A DNA stretch of 64,000 nucleotides, taken from the NCBI RefSeq assembly GCF_024580735.1, contig NZ_JANIJX010000008.1, forward strand, positions 1 through 64,000, given 5' to 3'. The DNA comes from Brevibacterium moorei (lineage in GTDB: Bacteria > Actinomycetota > Actinomycetes > Actinomycetales > Brevibacteriaceae). Both the position numbers and the translations under genes were made by a program. Shown here piece after piece: positions 1-11,858 of the stretch. The number at the start of each line of letters is the position of its first letter. The first letter of the stretch is position 1. The notes under the pieces were generated by a model. That model was not told the DNA's origin. It saw only the letters and a list, made by a program, of their open reading frames with translations, and made no database searches.

Positions 1-572
1 TGGTGGCACCGTGACGACGAACTACACGGTCAACCGGTCACCCCAGCACGCCCCAAACTGAGTCAAGCGGATTCCGGGAAAAATCTACCGAATCGCTTGA
101 CAAAGAACATAGGGACACCCCCCTGGATCGAACTCCGGATGTATTCCCGGAGTCCTCACATTTACGGGCACGTTACGACCTCTGGCATTCCCCGGCGTCC
201 GGCATGTTTCACCCGAGGCGTTTCTCCTTTTCGGTTGAAGTTCCCCGCTGCAGGTGACTGCACATCGACACCCGGGTTGTGGACGTACATCCACCACTTC
301 ATCCACCCCTGTGGAAAACTCCCCTGCTGAGGCCCCAGCGTTATGCACAGCGGTGGATAGCGCTGTGGACAGAGGGTGGAAGCACGGTGGACGACGCGCC
401 CGGACACGTTGCGAACAGGTGCTCCGAGGCGCTATTTCCCGGGGTCGATCCAGGATTGTGAATAACGTGGTTTGCGGAAATCCGCTGCTAACAATGTCGC
501 CGCCCCTGACGTATTCGCCACCCACACTCGCTAAGCTCGCAGCAGGCTTCTGTGGAAAAGGAAAGGAATGCG
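1..572. other. Gene-free leader region with DnaA-box-like sites
   Basis: I see no convincing gene here; the open frames are shadows without start signals. Positions 63-100 hold an imperfect stem-loop that may end an upstream gene, and 132-153 hold a small hairpin with 7-bp arms. DnaA-box-like nonamers are at 341-349 (TTATGCACA, + strand, fits TTATNCACA), 457-465 (TTATTCACA, minus strand, fits), 310-318 and 551-559 (TTTTCCACA, minus strand) and 364-372 (CTGTCCACA, minus strand). dnaA and dnaN are not in the window, so this cannot be called the chromosome origin. A DnaA-controlled or DnaA-titrating region is an inference. Confidence 0.5.
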
Positions 573-1580
573 ATGGCGGATTCGAGCAACACCCGGAACA
601 ACGAGGAGCACAAACCGGAAGGCGCATCGGCGGACCCCCAGAGTCCGCCCATTTCCGACGCGGACATCCCGGCCTGGCTCCACGAACGGGGGATACCGGG
701 AATCGTCGATCTGCACGTGCATTTCATGCCCGAGCGCGTTCAGGCGAAGGTCTGGGACTTCTTCGATCACGTCTCCGAGCACGATCCCGGTGCCCCGCCC
801 TGGCCCATCGCCTACCGCCATCCCGCCCAGCAGCGCGTGCAGATCCTCCGGGATATGGGCGTCACCGCCTATACGACGCTGAACTACGCACACCGACCGG
901 GCATGGCCGATTGGCTCAACGACTTCTCAACCGAATTCGCAGCCGCCCACCCCGACGCCATCCACTCCGGCACCTTCTATCCCGAACCGCCCGGCGCCAC
1001 CCGGCCGGACCCCACCCGGCCCGGCGGCAAAGCGCCGGTCAGTGCCCGGGCCAGTGTCGCCTCGGCACTGGAAGCGGGGGCGCAGGTCTTCAAAGTCCAC
1101 GTGCAGGTGGGCGATTTCGACCCGGCCGATCCGCTCCTGGACGAGGCCTGGGACCTGCTGCAGCAGACGGCGACCCCCGTCGTCATCCACTGCGGGAACG
1201 GTCCGCACGCCGGCCGCTTCACCGGCGCCGAGCCGATCCGCCGGCTGTTGGTCCGGTTCCCCGAACTGGTGCTGGTGATCGCCCATGCCGGCCTACCCGA
1301 CTACCTGGAGTTCGCCCGGCTGGCCGCGGAACATCCGCACGTCTACCTGGATACGACGATGGTCGGCACCGACTATATGAATGCCCTGGCGCCGCTGCCC
1401 GCGGAGTATCCGCGCGTCCTCGCCGGCCTGGCGGGCCGGGTGGTGTTGGGCAGTGATTTCCCGACGATTCCGTATCCCTACAGCCACCAGCTGCAGGCCC
1501 TTCAGCGCCCGGATCTGGGCGCCGACTGGCTGCGCGGGGTGCTGTGGACGACGCCGAGGTCCCTGCTGGGACTGGACTGA
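573..1580 (+). CDS. Amidohydrolase-family metal-dependent hydrolase
   Basis: Predicted cytoplasmic TIM-barrel hydrolase of 335 residues, amidohydrolase_2 type (the ACMSD-like group of hydrolases and decarboxylases). The metal-ligand pattern is visible: DLHVH at residues 46-50, a His in VIHCG near 206, a His in IAHAG near 238 and an Asp in LGSDF near 295. The first 40 residues are polar and probably disordered. I chose ATG 573 because a purine-rich GGAAAGGA ribosome site lies just upstream; a GTG at 552 in the same frame is the alternative. The gene stands alone between two stretches carrying DnaA-box-like sites. The substrate cannot be read from the sequence; family membership is fairly sure, the reaction is not. 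Confidence 0.8.
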   Translation: MADSSNTRNNEEHKPEGASADPQSPPISDADIPAWLHERGIPGIVDLHVHFMPERVQAKVWDFFDHVSEHDPGAPPWPIAYRHPAQQRVQILRDMGVTAYTTLNYAHRPGMADWLNDFSTEFAAAHPDAIHSGTFYPEPPGATRPDPTRPGGKAPVSARASVASALEAGAQVFKVHVQVGDFDPADPLLDEAWDLLQQTATPVVIHCGNGPHAGRFTGAEPIRRLLVRFPELVLVIAHAGLPDYLEFARLAAEHPHVYLDTTMVGTDYMNALAPLPAEYPRVLAGLAGRVVLGSDFPTIPYPYSHQLQALQRPDLGADWLRGVLWTTPRSLLGLD

Positions 1581-1785
1581 CCGTCGCGCGGGCACAGGGC
1601 GCTCCACCTTTTCCACCGGTGTGCACGATGGGCACGGCCGCGCCTGTGGACAACCGGCACGATCCGGCGACTTTACTATGCACAGTTGTGGACACAGCGG
1701 TGGAAAACCCGGGTACGTGCACAGTGGGACTCCGTCGGCCAGGGCCTGTGAACAGGTGAGCCGGGCTCTCCTCAGGGCAGACCGT
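1581..1785. other. Second intergenic DnaA-box-like cluster
   Basis: This gene-free stretch holds a perfect TTGTCCACA on the minus strand (1645-1653), plus one-mismatch nonamers CTATGCACA at 1676-1684 (+) and GTGTCCACA at 1687-1695 (minus), and weaker TTTTCCACC-like sites near 1609-1617. Together with 1-572 it brackets the amidohydrolase gene. Function is inferred only: DnaA titration, DnaA-dependent transcription, or chance in a GC-rich genome. Confidence 0.4.
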
Positions 1786-1862
1786 TAGACTTTCCGTATA
1801 TGTCGAAGTCCGGCCCGACTGCGGTCGGGGTTTCGATGCCGAACCGACCGAAGGAGACAGCA
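1786..1862 (+). promoter_or_regulatory. Promoter and 5' leader of the DUF4190-type gene
   Basis: TAGACT at 1786-1791 is a TANNNT -10 hexamer, putting the transcript start near 1798. The roughly 65-nt leader has a short CCGACTGCGGTCGG hairpin and ends in AAGGAG (1851-1856), six bases before ATG 1863. An in-frame ATG at 1800 could in principle be a leaderless start, but the strong ribosome site favours 1863. Confidence 0.5.
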
Positions 1863-2597
1863 ATGTCCACTCCACAGGATCCGAATCAGGGCAACCAGGG
1901 ATACAACGATTCCGGTGCCGGCTCCGGCAACTATTCGGGCGGCGATTATTCGGGTGGAAACTACGGTTCTGCAACGGATTCGAATGGTGCCGCCTCCGGG
2001 CCGCAGCAGTTCGGTTCGCAGAACTACGACTCCCAGAACTACGGCTCGCAGGGCGATCCGAATGCCGCTTACGGCTCACAGAACAATACCTACGGCTCGC
2101 AGCCCCAGTACGGCCAGCCCCAGTACGGTGAGCAGCCGGCCTATGGCCAGCAGCCCGACTATGGCTCGCAGCAGGCGTATGGCCAGCCGGGCTACGGCCA
2201 GGATCCCTACGGGCAGCCGGCCTATGGCCAGGACCCCTACGGATACGGCCAGCCCTATACGGTGCCCGCCGCGCCGGTCGATCCGGGCCAGACGCTGGGC
2301 ATCATCTCGCTGGTCGCCTCGCTCGTGGCGCTGGTCGGCATCGGCGTGGGCCCGATCGTCGGCATCATCTGCGGTGTCATCGCCCGGAAGAAGTCGCGCG
2401 AGGTCGGCCTGCCGGACAACAACCTGGGTAAGTGGGGCTTCATCCTGGGGATCGTGTTCCTGGCAATCGGGATCGTCCTCATCATCGCCTACATCATCTT
2501 CATCATCATCATCGCCTCGGTGAGTAGATCCTCCGACGGCTATTCACAGTACGACTCCCTGCTGACCGGTATCGCCGGCCTGGCCGGCCTGGCCTGA
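1863..2597 (+). CDS. Tyr/Gln/Gly-rich DUF4190-type membrane protein
   Basis: 244 residues. The first ~145 residues are a low-complexity Gly/Ser/Asn/Gln/Tyr region with repeated YGQP/YGSQ units. Two hydrophobic segments follow, joined by a short basic loop (ARKKSRE) before a conserved-looking NNLGKWG stretch; this is the layout of actinobacterial DUF4190 proteins. It is expected to be a small inner-membrane protein with a long disordered cytoplasmic N-terminus. Start ATG 1863 has a textbook AAGGAG site. No enzyme motif is present and function is unknown. Confidence 0.75.
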   Translation: MSTPQDPNQGNQGYNDSGAGSGNYSGGDYSGGNYGSATDSNGAASGPQQFGSQNYDSQNYGSQGDPNAAYGSQNNTYGSQPQYGQPQYGEQPAYGQQPDYGSQQAYGQPGYGQDPYGQPAYGQDPYGYGQPYTVPAAPVDPGQTLGIISLVASLVALVGIGVGPIVGIICGVIARKKSREVGLPDNNLGKWGFILGIVFLAIGIVLIIAYIIFIIIIASVSRSSDGYSQYDSLLTGIAGLAGLA

Positions 2598-2610
2598 GGC
2601 GAAGCCCGCG

Positions 2611-3510
2611 GTGCCCATCGTCAAGGATCCGCTGGCGGGCATCCCGGCCGCCGCCCCCAGCCATCCCGATGAGGAGATCATCGCGGCCCTGACCGCGCGC
2701 CCGGCCCACGACTGGGTCGTGGTGACCGGGGCCGGGTTGAGCACGGATTCCGGGATTCCCGACTATCGGGGCCCTGACGCGCCGCCGCGCAATCCGATGG
2801 AGTTCCAGACCTTCGTCGGTTCCGCCGCGGCGCGCGCCAGATACTGGGCCCGCAGCTATGTGGGCTGGCCCGCGATGCGGGGGTCCCGGCCGAATGCCGG
2901 GCACCGGGCGCTCGCCGCTATCCGGCCCGGAGCGCTCATCACCCAGAATGTCGACGGACTGCACGAGGCCGCCGGTTCGCACCGGACGATCGATCTGCAC
3001 GGGCGTTTGGACCGGGTGGTCTGCCTGGACTGCGGCGGGCTCTACGACCGCGACTGGGTGCAGGACGAGCTGACCCTGCGCAATCCGGGGTTCGCAGCCG
3101 CCTGCGCAGCCGAGGAACTCGACATCGCCCCGGACGGGGACGTCGAACTCGAGGACACAGCCGGTTTCGAGCCCCTGCCCTGCCCGGTGTGCGGAGGGCC
3201 GTTGAAGCCCGATGTCGTCTTCTTCGGGGAGTCGGTGCCCAAACCACGTGCCCAGGCGGCCACCCTGGCCGTCGATGAGGCCGGTGGGCTGGTAGCCGTT
3301 GGAACCTCGTTGGCGGTGATGAGCGGCCTGCGGCTGGTACGTGCCGCCGCTCGGGATGGCAAGCCCGTGGTCATCGTCACGGACGGGCCGACCCGTGCTG
3401 ACGCGCTGGCGGACTACCGATCGGTGAGCCGGGCCTCGGCGTTCCTGAGCGCCTGGGCTGCGGCGATCACAGGTGCACCGGGGCGTGCCAAGACGGCGTT
3501 CACGCTATAG
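2611..3510 (+). CDS. Sir2-family NAD-dependent protein deacylase
   Basis: 299-residue sirtuin expected to remove acyl groups from lysines using NAD. Visible signatures are the NAD-binding GAGLSTDSG (about 40-48) followed by IPDYRGP, TQNVDGLH (about 111-118), the catalytic His in DLHGRLD, and two zinc Cys pairs, CLDC (about 138-141) and CPVC (about 191-194). VGTSLAVMS is also typical of the fold. The start is GTG 2611, 13 bases after the previous stop, with a weak ribosome site. Acetyl-CoA synthetase at 28.2 kb is a classic sirtuin substrate, but the two genes are not linked here. Confidence 0.92.
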   Translation: MPIVKDPLAGIPAAAPSHPDEEIIAALTARPAHDWVVVTGAGLSTDSGIPDYRGPDAPPRNPMEFQTFVGSAAARARYWARSYVGWPAMRGSRPNAGHRALAAIRPGALITQNVDGLHEAAGSHRTIDLHGRLDRVVCLDCGGLYDRDWVQDELTLRNPGFAAACAAEELDIAPDGDVELEDTAGFEPLPCPVCGGPLKPDVVFFGESVPKPRAQAATLAVDEAGGLVAVGTSLAVMSGLRLVRAAARDGKPVVIVTDGPTRADALADYRSVSRASAFLSAWAAAITGAPGRAKTAFTL

Positions 3511-3519
3511 CCTGGGTGC
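3508..3519 (+). promoter_or_regulatory. Leaderless-type promoter of the TIGR03085 gene
   Basis: TAGCCT at 3508-3513 is followed by six bases and ATG 3520. The hexamer overlaps the TAG stop codon of the sirtuin gene. No ribosome site precedes the ATG. Confidence 0.5.
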
Positions 3520-4071
3520 ATGGTCAACTACGCCCGTGCTGAACGATTGGCCCTGGCGGCTGCGCTGCGCCGTACGGGACCCGACGCCCCGACTCTGTGT
3601 GAGGGTTGGGATGCCTCGGATCTGGCGGTGCACCTGGTGGTCCGCGACCGCTATCCCAGCGCATTGCCCGGCAACGCCGCACCGGAACTTGCCGCGCGGG
3701 TGCCGCTGCTGGAACGCCGTGCAGCCGCCCGCGAGGCCGAGCTCAAGGCGCTGCCCTGGGATCAGCTGGTGGGGATGGTCGCCGCCGGTCCGAAACGCCG
3801 CAGCCTCGCGGCCTGGGGCCCTGTCGATCGCCTAATGAACACCGCGGAGTACTTCGTCCACCACGAGGACATCCGCCGGGCCGCGGACGAATGGGTGCCC
3901 CGGGCGCTACCCGCCGATGAGGAGGAACAGCTGGGGCGGATGGTCGGCCTGCTGCGCCGCCGGATGGTCGGCAAGCCGGGTTATGCCGAGGTCGAGGGTC
4001 CCAACAGCGAACTGCTGCTGTACTACTTCGGCCGGCAGTCGGTCGCCCTGGTCAAACCGGTCAAGGCCTAG
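3520..4071 (+). CDS. TIGR03085-family (DinB-like fold) protein
   Basis: 183 residues, recognised as the actinobacterial TIGR03085 family, related to the mycothiol-dependent maleylpyruvate-isomerase/DinB-like helical bundle. Landmarks are the N-terminal ARAERLALAAAL, the LCEGWDASDLAVHLVVRD block (first metal-ligand-type His near residue 37) and EYFVHHEDIRRA near 109-120 with adjacent histidines. A metal-binding four-helix bundle is therefore likely. Its substrate is unknown. The start is supported by a -10 hexamer six bases upstream. Confidence 0.78.
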   Translation: MVNYARAERLALAAALRRTGPDAPTLCEGWDASDLAVHLVVRDRYPSALPGNAAPELAARVPLLERRAAAREAELKALPWDQLVGMVAAGPKRRSLAAWGPVDRLMNTAEYFVHHEDIRRAADEWVPRALPADEEEQLGRMVGLLRRRMVGKPGYAEVEGPNSELLLYYFGRQSVALVKPVKA

Positions 4072-4131
4072 CCGTATTTCCCCGCTGGGTTGTTTCGCCG
4101 AGGCCGTGGCCCCGGTGGTTGGGCCATCCGG

Positions 4132-4818
4132 CTACCCGAGTTTCCTGCGCTCCCAGCGGTTGGGATGACGGACCCGCAGACTCGACATTCCCAGTGAACC
4201 GGTGACGACGATGGCAGGCTGTCCAGGTTCTGGCTGCCGGTTCACCGTGCTCTTTTTCGAGCCCCAGCTCTTGGCGACGGCATCGACGTCGACGCCCCAG
4301 CCCTCGGGCACCACGATGACGCCAGTGCCCGCTGCGCCCTCGACCTCGATGTCGATGCGGCCCAGCGTGTTGCGGACCCGGGTGAAGTCCAGGTGCACCG
4401 TTGAGGCGCTGAGTTTGATGCGCATGAAGGGGACCGTCTTCCAGTCGCCCGTGAGCTCTTGGTCGTTCCAACCCGCGTTCAGAACCAGCGGGTCCGCGGC
4501 GGAGTAGCCGGGGGCTCCGGCCTGGCCGGGCATTGGGACCTGCCCGGGAATCCGCTGGGCGGGGATGGAGGGTTGGAGCTGTTGTCCGGCGACCTGTGCT
4601 GAGGGCGGTGGGGTGGGCAGATCGGCGACGATCGGATCGAGCTCCAGATATGTCCGCGCTGCGTCCGCGGCTTCGATCCTCTCCTCGAGTTCATCGGTGG
4701 TGATACGTCCCTGGCCGGCGGCCTCGCGCAGGGTTTCGATCACCGCATCGCGTTCGGCATAGCCGATGCGCAGCCTGCGGGGATCGCGGGAAACGGGCGG
4801 TTCCGGGTTCGAGGACAT
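4132..4818 (-). CDS. DUF1707 protein with LiaF-like C-terminal domain
   Basis: 228 residues. The N-terminal third is a DUF1707 (SHOCT-like) domain: LRIGYAERDAVIETLREA, then GRITTDELEERI. A Pro/Gln-rich linker follows, and the last ~110 residues are beta-rich with an IDIEVEGAAGTGVIVVPEGW-type stretch like the soluble C-terminal domain of LiaF/YvqF antibiotic-response proteins. No membrane helix is seen, unlike LiaF. ATG 4818 was chosen because the longer frame would run into dnaX. It is divergent from dnaX with 54 bp between starts; a weak CACAAT hexamer lies six bases upstream. Role unknown, possibly envelope stress. Confidence 0.72.
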   Translation of the reverse strand: MSSNPEPPVSRDPRRLRIGYAERDAVIETLREAAGQGRITTDELEERIEAADAARTYLELDPIVADLPTPPPSAQVAGQQLQPSIPAQRIPGQVPMPGQAGAPGYSAADPLVLNAGWNDQELTGDWKTVPFMRIKLSASTVHLDFTRVRNTLGRIDIEVEGAAGTGVIVVPEGWGVDVDAVAKSWGSKKSTVNRQPEPGQPAIVVTGSLGMSSLRVRHPNRWERRKLG

Positions 4819-4860
4819 GGTCCCATTGTGCCGTGTCCGACCCGTGTCAGCCCAGCCCGG

Positions 4861-4872
4861 TAGCCTAGTACC
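4861..4872 (+). promoter_or_regulatory. Leaderless-type promoter of dnaX
   Basis: TAGCCT at 4861-4866 is followed by six bases and the GTG start at 4873; there is no ribosome site. Confidence 0.55.
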
Positions 4873-7800
4873 GTGTCCACAGCTCTTTACCGCAGATACC
4901 GTCCCGAAACCTTCGAAGAGGTCATCGGGCAGGAACACGTGACCCGTCCGCTGCAGATGGCCCTGGCCAACGGGCGCGTCAATCACGCGTACCTGTTCTC
5001 AGGCCCGCGCGGCTGTGGCAAGACGACGTCCGCGCGCATCCTGGCCCGCTGTCTCAACTGTGCCAAGGGCCCTGCGCCCACCCCGTGTGGGGAATGCGCC
5101 AGCTGCCGCGACCTGGCCACCGGCGGCCCCGGTTCGCTGGACGTGGTGGAGATCGACGCGGCCAGCCACAACGGCGTCGACGATGCCCGCGACCTACGCG
5201 AACGCGCGGTCTACGCGCCGGCCCGCGACCGCTACAAGGTGTTCATCCTCGACGAGGCGCACATGGTCACTCCCCAGGGTTTCAACGCCCTGCTGAAACT
5301 GGTGGAGGAACCCCCAGCGCATGTGAAGTTCATCTTCGCGACCACCGAACCCGAAAAGGTCATCGGCACCATTCGCTCGCGCACCCACCACTACCCCTTC
5401 CGGCTGGTCCCGCCGGAGATCATGGCGAACTATCTGGGTGAGCTCTGCGCACGGGAGAACGTCCCGGTTGGCAAGGGCGTGCTGCCCCTGGTGGTGCGCG
5501 CCGGCGGCGGTTCGGTGCGCGACTCGCTGTCCGTGCTCGACCAGCTGATGGCCGGCTCCGGTCCAGACGGGATCGACTATCACACGGCGGTGGCCCTGCT
5601 GGGCTATACGCCGGAATCCCTGTTGGGCGACATCGTGGACGCCTTCGCCGCAGGCGATGGAGCCGCCGTGTTCAGGGTCATCGACCGGGTGGTGGAATCC
5701 GGGCAGGACCCGCGCCGGTTCGTCGAAGACCTGCTGGAGCGCTTCCGCGACCTCATCGTGCTGGCCACGGCTCCCGATCAGGCGACGGCGATGCTGCCGG
5801 ATGCGCCGGCGGATCGCTTGGAGCGCCTGGTAGCCCAAGCCCAGGCCTATGGGATGGCCGAACTCTCACGGGCCGCGGACCTGCTCAACGTGGGCCTGTC
5901 GGAGATGACGGGGGCGACCAGCCCACGGCTGCAACTCGAACTCATGTGCGCACGCGTGCTGTTGCCCGGCGGTGAGAAGACGCGCGGGGCCCTGCTGTCG
6001 CGCCTGGACCGGATGGAACGGCGCATCGGCATGGGCGCGGCCGGAAACGTGCCGGGCGCCGCAACCGGTGTGCCGGGCGGTGCGGCGGCTGGCGTGCCCG
6101 GCGGCGCTGCGGTGGCCGGTGGCTCCTCGATGACCGGTGGGACCGGGTCCGCACAGCAAGCGGGACGGGCCCAGCCGGCACAGCAGGCGGCGCAGAGCGG
6201 ACCGGCGCAGAACGGCCCGGTCCAGTCCGATCAGGCACGGCCGCGCGGTGCGCAGGGCGGAGTAGCCGGTCCGGCTCCCTCACACGAGGGCCGGCACTAC
6301 GATTCGCTGGACGACATCGCCGACTTCGCCGCCATGGCGCAGTCCTTCGCGACCGAGGACCTCGGCGGGTCCGCGCCGGCTCCGGCACCGGAGCAGGGCC
6401 GGCCGCAGGAACAGGGCCCGGCCAAAACGGCACAGGCACCGGCAGGACGTGCACCCGGACAACAAGAGGCGCAGCCGGGCCGGCAGCCCGCGCAATCCCG
6501 ACCGCAGGAACGAGGCGAGCAGCGGGACTCCACCCGCCAGTCCCTGCACCAGTCCGAAGGGCGTGCTGCGCAGCAGCCTCCGTACCAGCGTTCGGCGCCG
6601 CAGCCAGGGCAGCAGCCCACACAGCAGGCTGCCCAGCAGGAGCCGCAGCGGCAGCCAGAACCGCCGCGGGTGGACCCCTCGCATCCGCAGGGATCGGCGC
6701 CCACCGCCGCACCGGCTGGACGGCCGGCAGCGCCCGCCGCGCCTGCAGCAGAAGCCGCAGTATCCACAGCGTCGGCTGCACCCGCACAAGCAGCTGCGCC
6801 CGGCATTCCCGGTGGCAATGAGATCGACGCGATCCGGCGCAACTGGCCCAATATCCTGGACGCCCTGGGTCGGCGCAGCCGTCTGGCCCGCGCGATCCTG
6901 AGCAGTAACGCCGTGCCCTTGGCCGTCGCATCCGGAACCCTGCAGCTGGGCTTCAACAATGAGGGATCGGCCCACAGCTTCGATCGCAACGGCAATGACC
7001 AGCGACTGGCGGAGGCCATCTTCGACGAACTGGGCATGAGGGTGAGCGTAGCCGTCGGCCAGGTGGGCATCGACCTCGACGCACAGCGTGCGCAGGCCTC
7101 CGCCGGCGGGCAGAACACCGGCTCCGGTGCGGGCCAGAACCGGCCGCGCGGTGGGCAGGAATTCGGCCCCGGCGCGGGCTTCGCGGGCCGGGCGGGGGAA
7201 TCCGCACCCGGCAGCGCGCCCACGGCAGGCCAGCATCGGCCCAGCCAGGACGAGATCGATGCGGTCGTCGGGCCGCGCGCCATGGACCGTGAACCCGTCG
7301 ACCACGAGAAGTTCTGGCAGACCCCACCCCAGGATGGGCCCTGGGCTCCCGCCTCCGGTCCCGGCACAGTGGACCCGAGTCCAGCCCCCGCCGGCCGGCG
7401 GGATCAGCGGCCCCAGCAGCCCGGCGGACCGCAGGCGCCACAGCGCGAAGAGCGGCAGCCCGGACCACACCGTGCCGAGCCCGAGGGCTCCGATCAGGAG
7501 GCGGACCCAGCCGGGCCGGCCAGCACGCCTGCGGGACCGGGAAGCCGGGCGGAGGTACAGCCCGTAACTGCCCCCTTCGCCGATGACTTCGAGGTTTTCG
7601 GCGAGGTCGAGGACACCCCGGTCGGAACTTTCAACGAGCCGACCACCGAGCCCTCCAACGAGCCGACTGCAGGCACCTTCGACGAGCCCCAGACCTCGGC
7701 CGGTTCCGGAGCAGTCGACGTGCCGGCTCTGGTAGTGCCACCGCCGGCGGACGTGGACTTCGAACCGTGGGATGAAGACTATGCGGACGCGGCCTATCCG

Positions 7801-8547
7801 GATGCTCCCGCGGGCGAACCTGCCAACGAACGGCCTGCGGAGACCCCCGGAGACCAGAGCGCGCCTGCAGCGTCGGCAGTTCCCCCGGCGGACGATCTGG
7901 ACTTCCTGGGCGCATATGCCGACACCTCGATCAGCTTCACGGGGTATCAGCCGGATGGGGGCACGGCCGGGTGGGACCGGGCCGACAACGGTTTCGCGAC
8001 CGGGCCGGGCACAGGCCCCGGGGCCGGCGGCGGCCGGGGGAATACCCAGGGCACAGGTGGCGCTTACCCCCAGGGGACTCCTGCGGGCGACCTTCCGGGA
8101 CAAGCGGAGGATGAGTCCGAATACGGCCGCGACAACGGTTCAGGTGCCGCAGGGTTCGCCCACGGCCGGGGACCGGGGCCGGGCAGCTCGTACGCCTATC
8201 GGCACGATCATGCGGGCTCCGGGGGGCCCGGGCAGCAAAACGCGAATCCATTCGCAGACCTCGCCGCCCGGCACGCCAAGGGCAAGCGCTCCGGTGGGCA
8301 GCAGGGCGGCTCGCAGGGTCAGTACCCGGGCGACCCCGGCTACACGGGGGACTCCGGATATCCGGGTACCCCCGTGGGGCCGGGCCCCGGCCAGGAGGCA
8401 CCCGGCGCGGGCTACATCAGCCCCGACGAGGAATATATGAACGTCGACCCGGAGAACGACCTGGACATCAGCGAGACCGGGGAATTCGGGGTCCCGGTGG
8501 TTGAACGGCTGCTGGGCGGAGTGGTGATTGAGGAGATTAGAGAATGA
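4873..8547 (+). CDS. dnaX: DNA polymerase III subunit gamma/tau, very long tail
   Basis: Clamp-loader ATPase of the replisome. Visible parts are the Walker [10 protein letters not shown] (about 44-52), four zinc Cys in CLNC and CGECASC (about 61-80), Walker B DEAH (about 127-130) and the sensor/arginine stretch IRSRTHH. The AAA+ core ends near residue 380. A Gln/Pro/Ala/Gly-rich region follows, then a conserved actinobacterial C-terminal block beginning IRRNWPNIL (about 653-740), then another ~480 low-complexity, increasingly acidic residues. At 1224 residues it is much longer than most family members. No A-rich slippery site for a gamma frameshift was noticed. GTG start is supported by the -10 hexamer. 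The stop overlaps recR by 4 nt. Confidence 0.97.
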   Translation: MSTALYRRYRPETFEEVIGQEHVTRPLQMALANGRVNHAYLFSGPRGCGKTTSARILARCLNCAKGPAPTPCGECASCRDLATGGPGSLDVVEIDAASHNGVDDARDLRERAVYAPARDRYKVFILDEAHMVTPQGFNALLKLVEEPPAHVKFIFATTEPEKVIGTIRSRTHHYPFRLVPPEIMANYLGELCARENVPVGKGVLPLVVRAGGGSVRDSLSVLDQLMAGSGPDGIDYHTAVALLGYTPESLLGDIVDAFAAGDGAAVFRVIDRVVESGQDPRRFVEDLLERFRDLIVLATAPDQATAMLPDAPADRLERLVAQAQAYGMAELSRAADLLNVGLSEMTGATSPRLQLELMCARVLLPGGEKTRGALLSRLDRMERRIGMGAAGNVPGAATGVPGGAAAGVPGGAAVAGGSSMTGGTGSAQQAGRAQPAQQAAQSGPAQNGPVQSDQARPRGAQGGVAGPAPSHEGRHYDSLDDIADFAAMAQSFATEDLGGSAPAPAPEQGRPQEQGPAKTAQAPAGRAPGQQEAQPGRQPAQSRPQERGEQRDSTRQSLHQSEGRAAQQPPYQRSAPQPGQQPTQQAAQQEPQRQPEPPRVDPSHPQGSAPTAAPAGRPAAPAAPAAEAAVSTASAAPAQAAAPGIPGGNEIDAIRRNWPNILDALGRRSRLARAILSSNAVPLAVASGTLQLGFNNEGSAHSFDRNGNDQRLAEAIFDELGMRVSVAVGQVGIDLDAQRAQASAGGQNTGSGAGQNRPRGGQEFGPGAGFAGRAGESAPGSAPTAGQHRPSQDEIDAVVGPRAMDREPVDHEKFWQTPPQDGPWAPASGPGTVDPSPAPAGRRDQRPQQPGGPQAPQREERQPGPHRAEPEGSDQEADPAGPASTPAGPGSRAEVQPVTAPFADDFEVFGEVEDTPVGTFNEPTTEPSNEPTAGTFDEPQTSAGSGAVDVPALVVPPPADVDFEPWDEDYADAAYPDAPAGEPANERPAETPGDQSAPAASAVPPADDLDFLGAYADTSISFTGYQPDGGTAGWDRADNGFATGPGTGPGAGGGRGNTQGTGGAYPQGTPAGDLPGQAEDESEYGRDNGSGAAGFAHGRGPGPGSSYAYRHDHAGSGGPGQQNANPFADLAARHAKGKRSGGQQGGSQGQYPGDPGYTGDSGYPGTPVGPGPGQEAPGAGYISPDEEYMNVDPENDLDISETGEFGVPVVERLLGGVVIEEIRE

Positions 8548-9149
8548 GCATGGCGTACGAGGGTGCGCTGGCGGACCTGGTCGAGGAATTCGGCAAGCTG
8601 CCGGGGATCGGGCCCAAGTCCGCCCAGCGCCTGGCCTTCCACATCCTGCAGAGCGATTCGGCCGAGGTCGCAGCCCTGGCCCACGCGCTGACTGCGGTGA
8701 AGCAGCGGGTCAGTTTCTGCACCATCTGCGGCAATGTGGCCGAAGGGGACACCTGCCTGATCTGTCAGGATCCCCGTCGCGATCAGACCATGATCTGCAT
8801 CGTGGAGGAGTCCAAGGACGTCGTGGCCCTGGAACGCACCCGCGAATACCGGGGCCTGTACCACGTGCTCGGCGGGTCGATCGATCCGATGCGCGGCAAG
8901 GGCCCCGATGATCTGCGGATCAAGGAACTGCTGCCGCGCCTGTCCGACGGCACCGTCACCGAATGCGTGATCGCCACCGATCCGAACCTCGAGGGCGAGG
9001 CCACCGCCACCTACCTGATCCGGCTCCTGGGCACGCTGGGCATCAAGGTGTCCAAGCTGGCCAGCGGCCTGCCGGTGGGCGGCGATCTGGAATACGCCGA
9101 CGAGGTCACCCTGGGTCGGGCGCTGCAGGGCCGGACCGCGGTCGGCTGA
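8544..9149 (+). CDS. recR: Recombination mediator RecR
   Basis: 201 residues, normal length. RecR works with RecO/RecF to load RecA at gaps. N-terminal helix-hairpin-helix [15 protein letters not shown], zinc finger CTICG...CLIC (from about residue 59), and a Toprim domain from about 80 with VEESKDV and [12 protein letters not shown]. The ATG overlaps the dnaX stop (ATGA), so translation is probably coupled. The small nucleoid protein gene ybaB, usually between dnaX and recR, is absent. Confidence 0.97.
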   Translation: MSMAYEGALADLVEEFGKLPGIGPKSAQRLAFHILQSDSAEVAALAHALTAVKQRVSFCTICGNVAEGDTCLICQDPRRDQTMICIVEESKDVVALERTREYRGLYHVLGGSIDPMRGKGPDDLRIKELLPRLSDGTVTECVIATDPNLEGEATATYLIRLLGTLGIKVSKLASGLPVGGDLEYADEVTLGRALQGRTAVG

Positions 9150-9395
9150 GCCGGAGGGCCGCGCCGCCTGCGGGCGGTAGTGCCAGCCGCGCCGTCGGCG
9201 GTACCGCCGGCTGCCGATCCCGTCTCGCGGCCACCCGGCAGGAAAATTTCCTGCCGCGGTTCGAAGCGCGGACGGCCACCTCGGCCCCGGCGGGGTGCCC
9301 TCATACAATGGACGATGGAATGGACCACGGAGCCATTCCGCACGGGTCCGGGTCCTCACCCCCGGTTCCCCGCTCCCACCTAGGAAAGTGAACGC
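9150..9395 (+). promoter_or_regulatory. recR-lysC intergenic region with palindromes and promoter
   Basis: Position 9237-9255 is a perfect 9-bp-arm dyad, GGCAGGAAAATTTCCTGCC, and just upstream is the palindrome GGCGGTACCGCC. A TACAAT -10 hexamer lies at 9304-9309, so the lysC transcript should begin near 9316. AGGAAAG just before ATG 9396 is the ribosome site. The dyads could be the recR terminator or an operator for lysC-asd. Confidence 0.45.
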
Positions 9396-11767
<2,372 letters not shown>

Positions 11768-11791
11768 CGGGATCCGCATTCCGGACTTCAG

Positions 11792-11858
11792 GAGCCCGCT
11801 AAATGATGATCGTGCCTCCACTGCGGCCTCGATCATCATTTAGCGGGCCTCTATTTTA
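11792..11858 (+). terminator. Rho-independent terminator after asd
   Basis: Inverted arms at 11792-11812 and 11830-11851 read GCCCGCTAAATGATGATCG and its complement, almost perfect over ~20 bp, around a 17-nt loop, followed by TATTTTATGG. Confidence 0.85.

Noticed and set aside
1-100. SRP RNA or tRNA upstream of dnaX region
   Set aside because: Neither the conserved SRP loop sequence nor a pairing cloverleaf could be built; T-arm-like bases do not pair.
254-1456. A 400-codon plus-strand frame overlapping the amidohydrolase
   Set aside because: Wrong frame of a gene with a full metal-site pattern; Arg/Pro-rich shadow composition.
1-1785. Chromosome origin (oriC)
   Set aside because: dnaA, dnaN, rpmH and a long AT-rich unwinding element are not present; box-like words alone are too little.
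9150-9395. Lysine riboswitch upstream of lysC
   Set aside because: The leader is only about 80 nt and lacks the multi-helix core; only simple dyads are seen.
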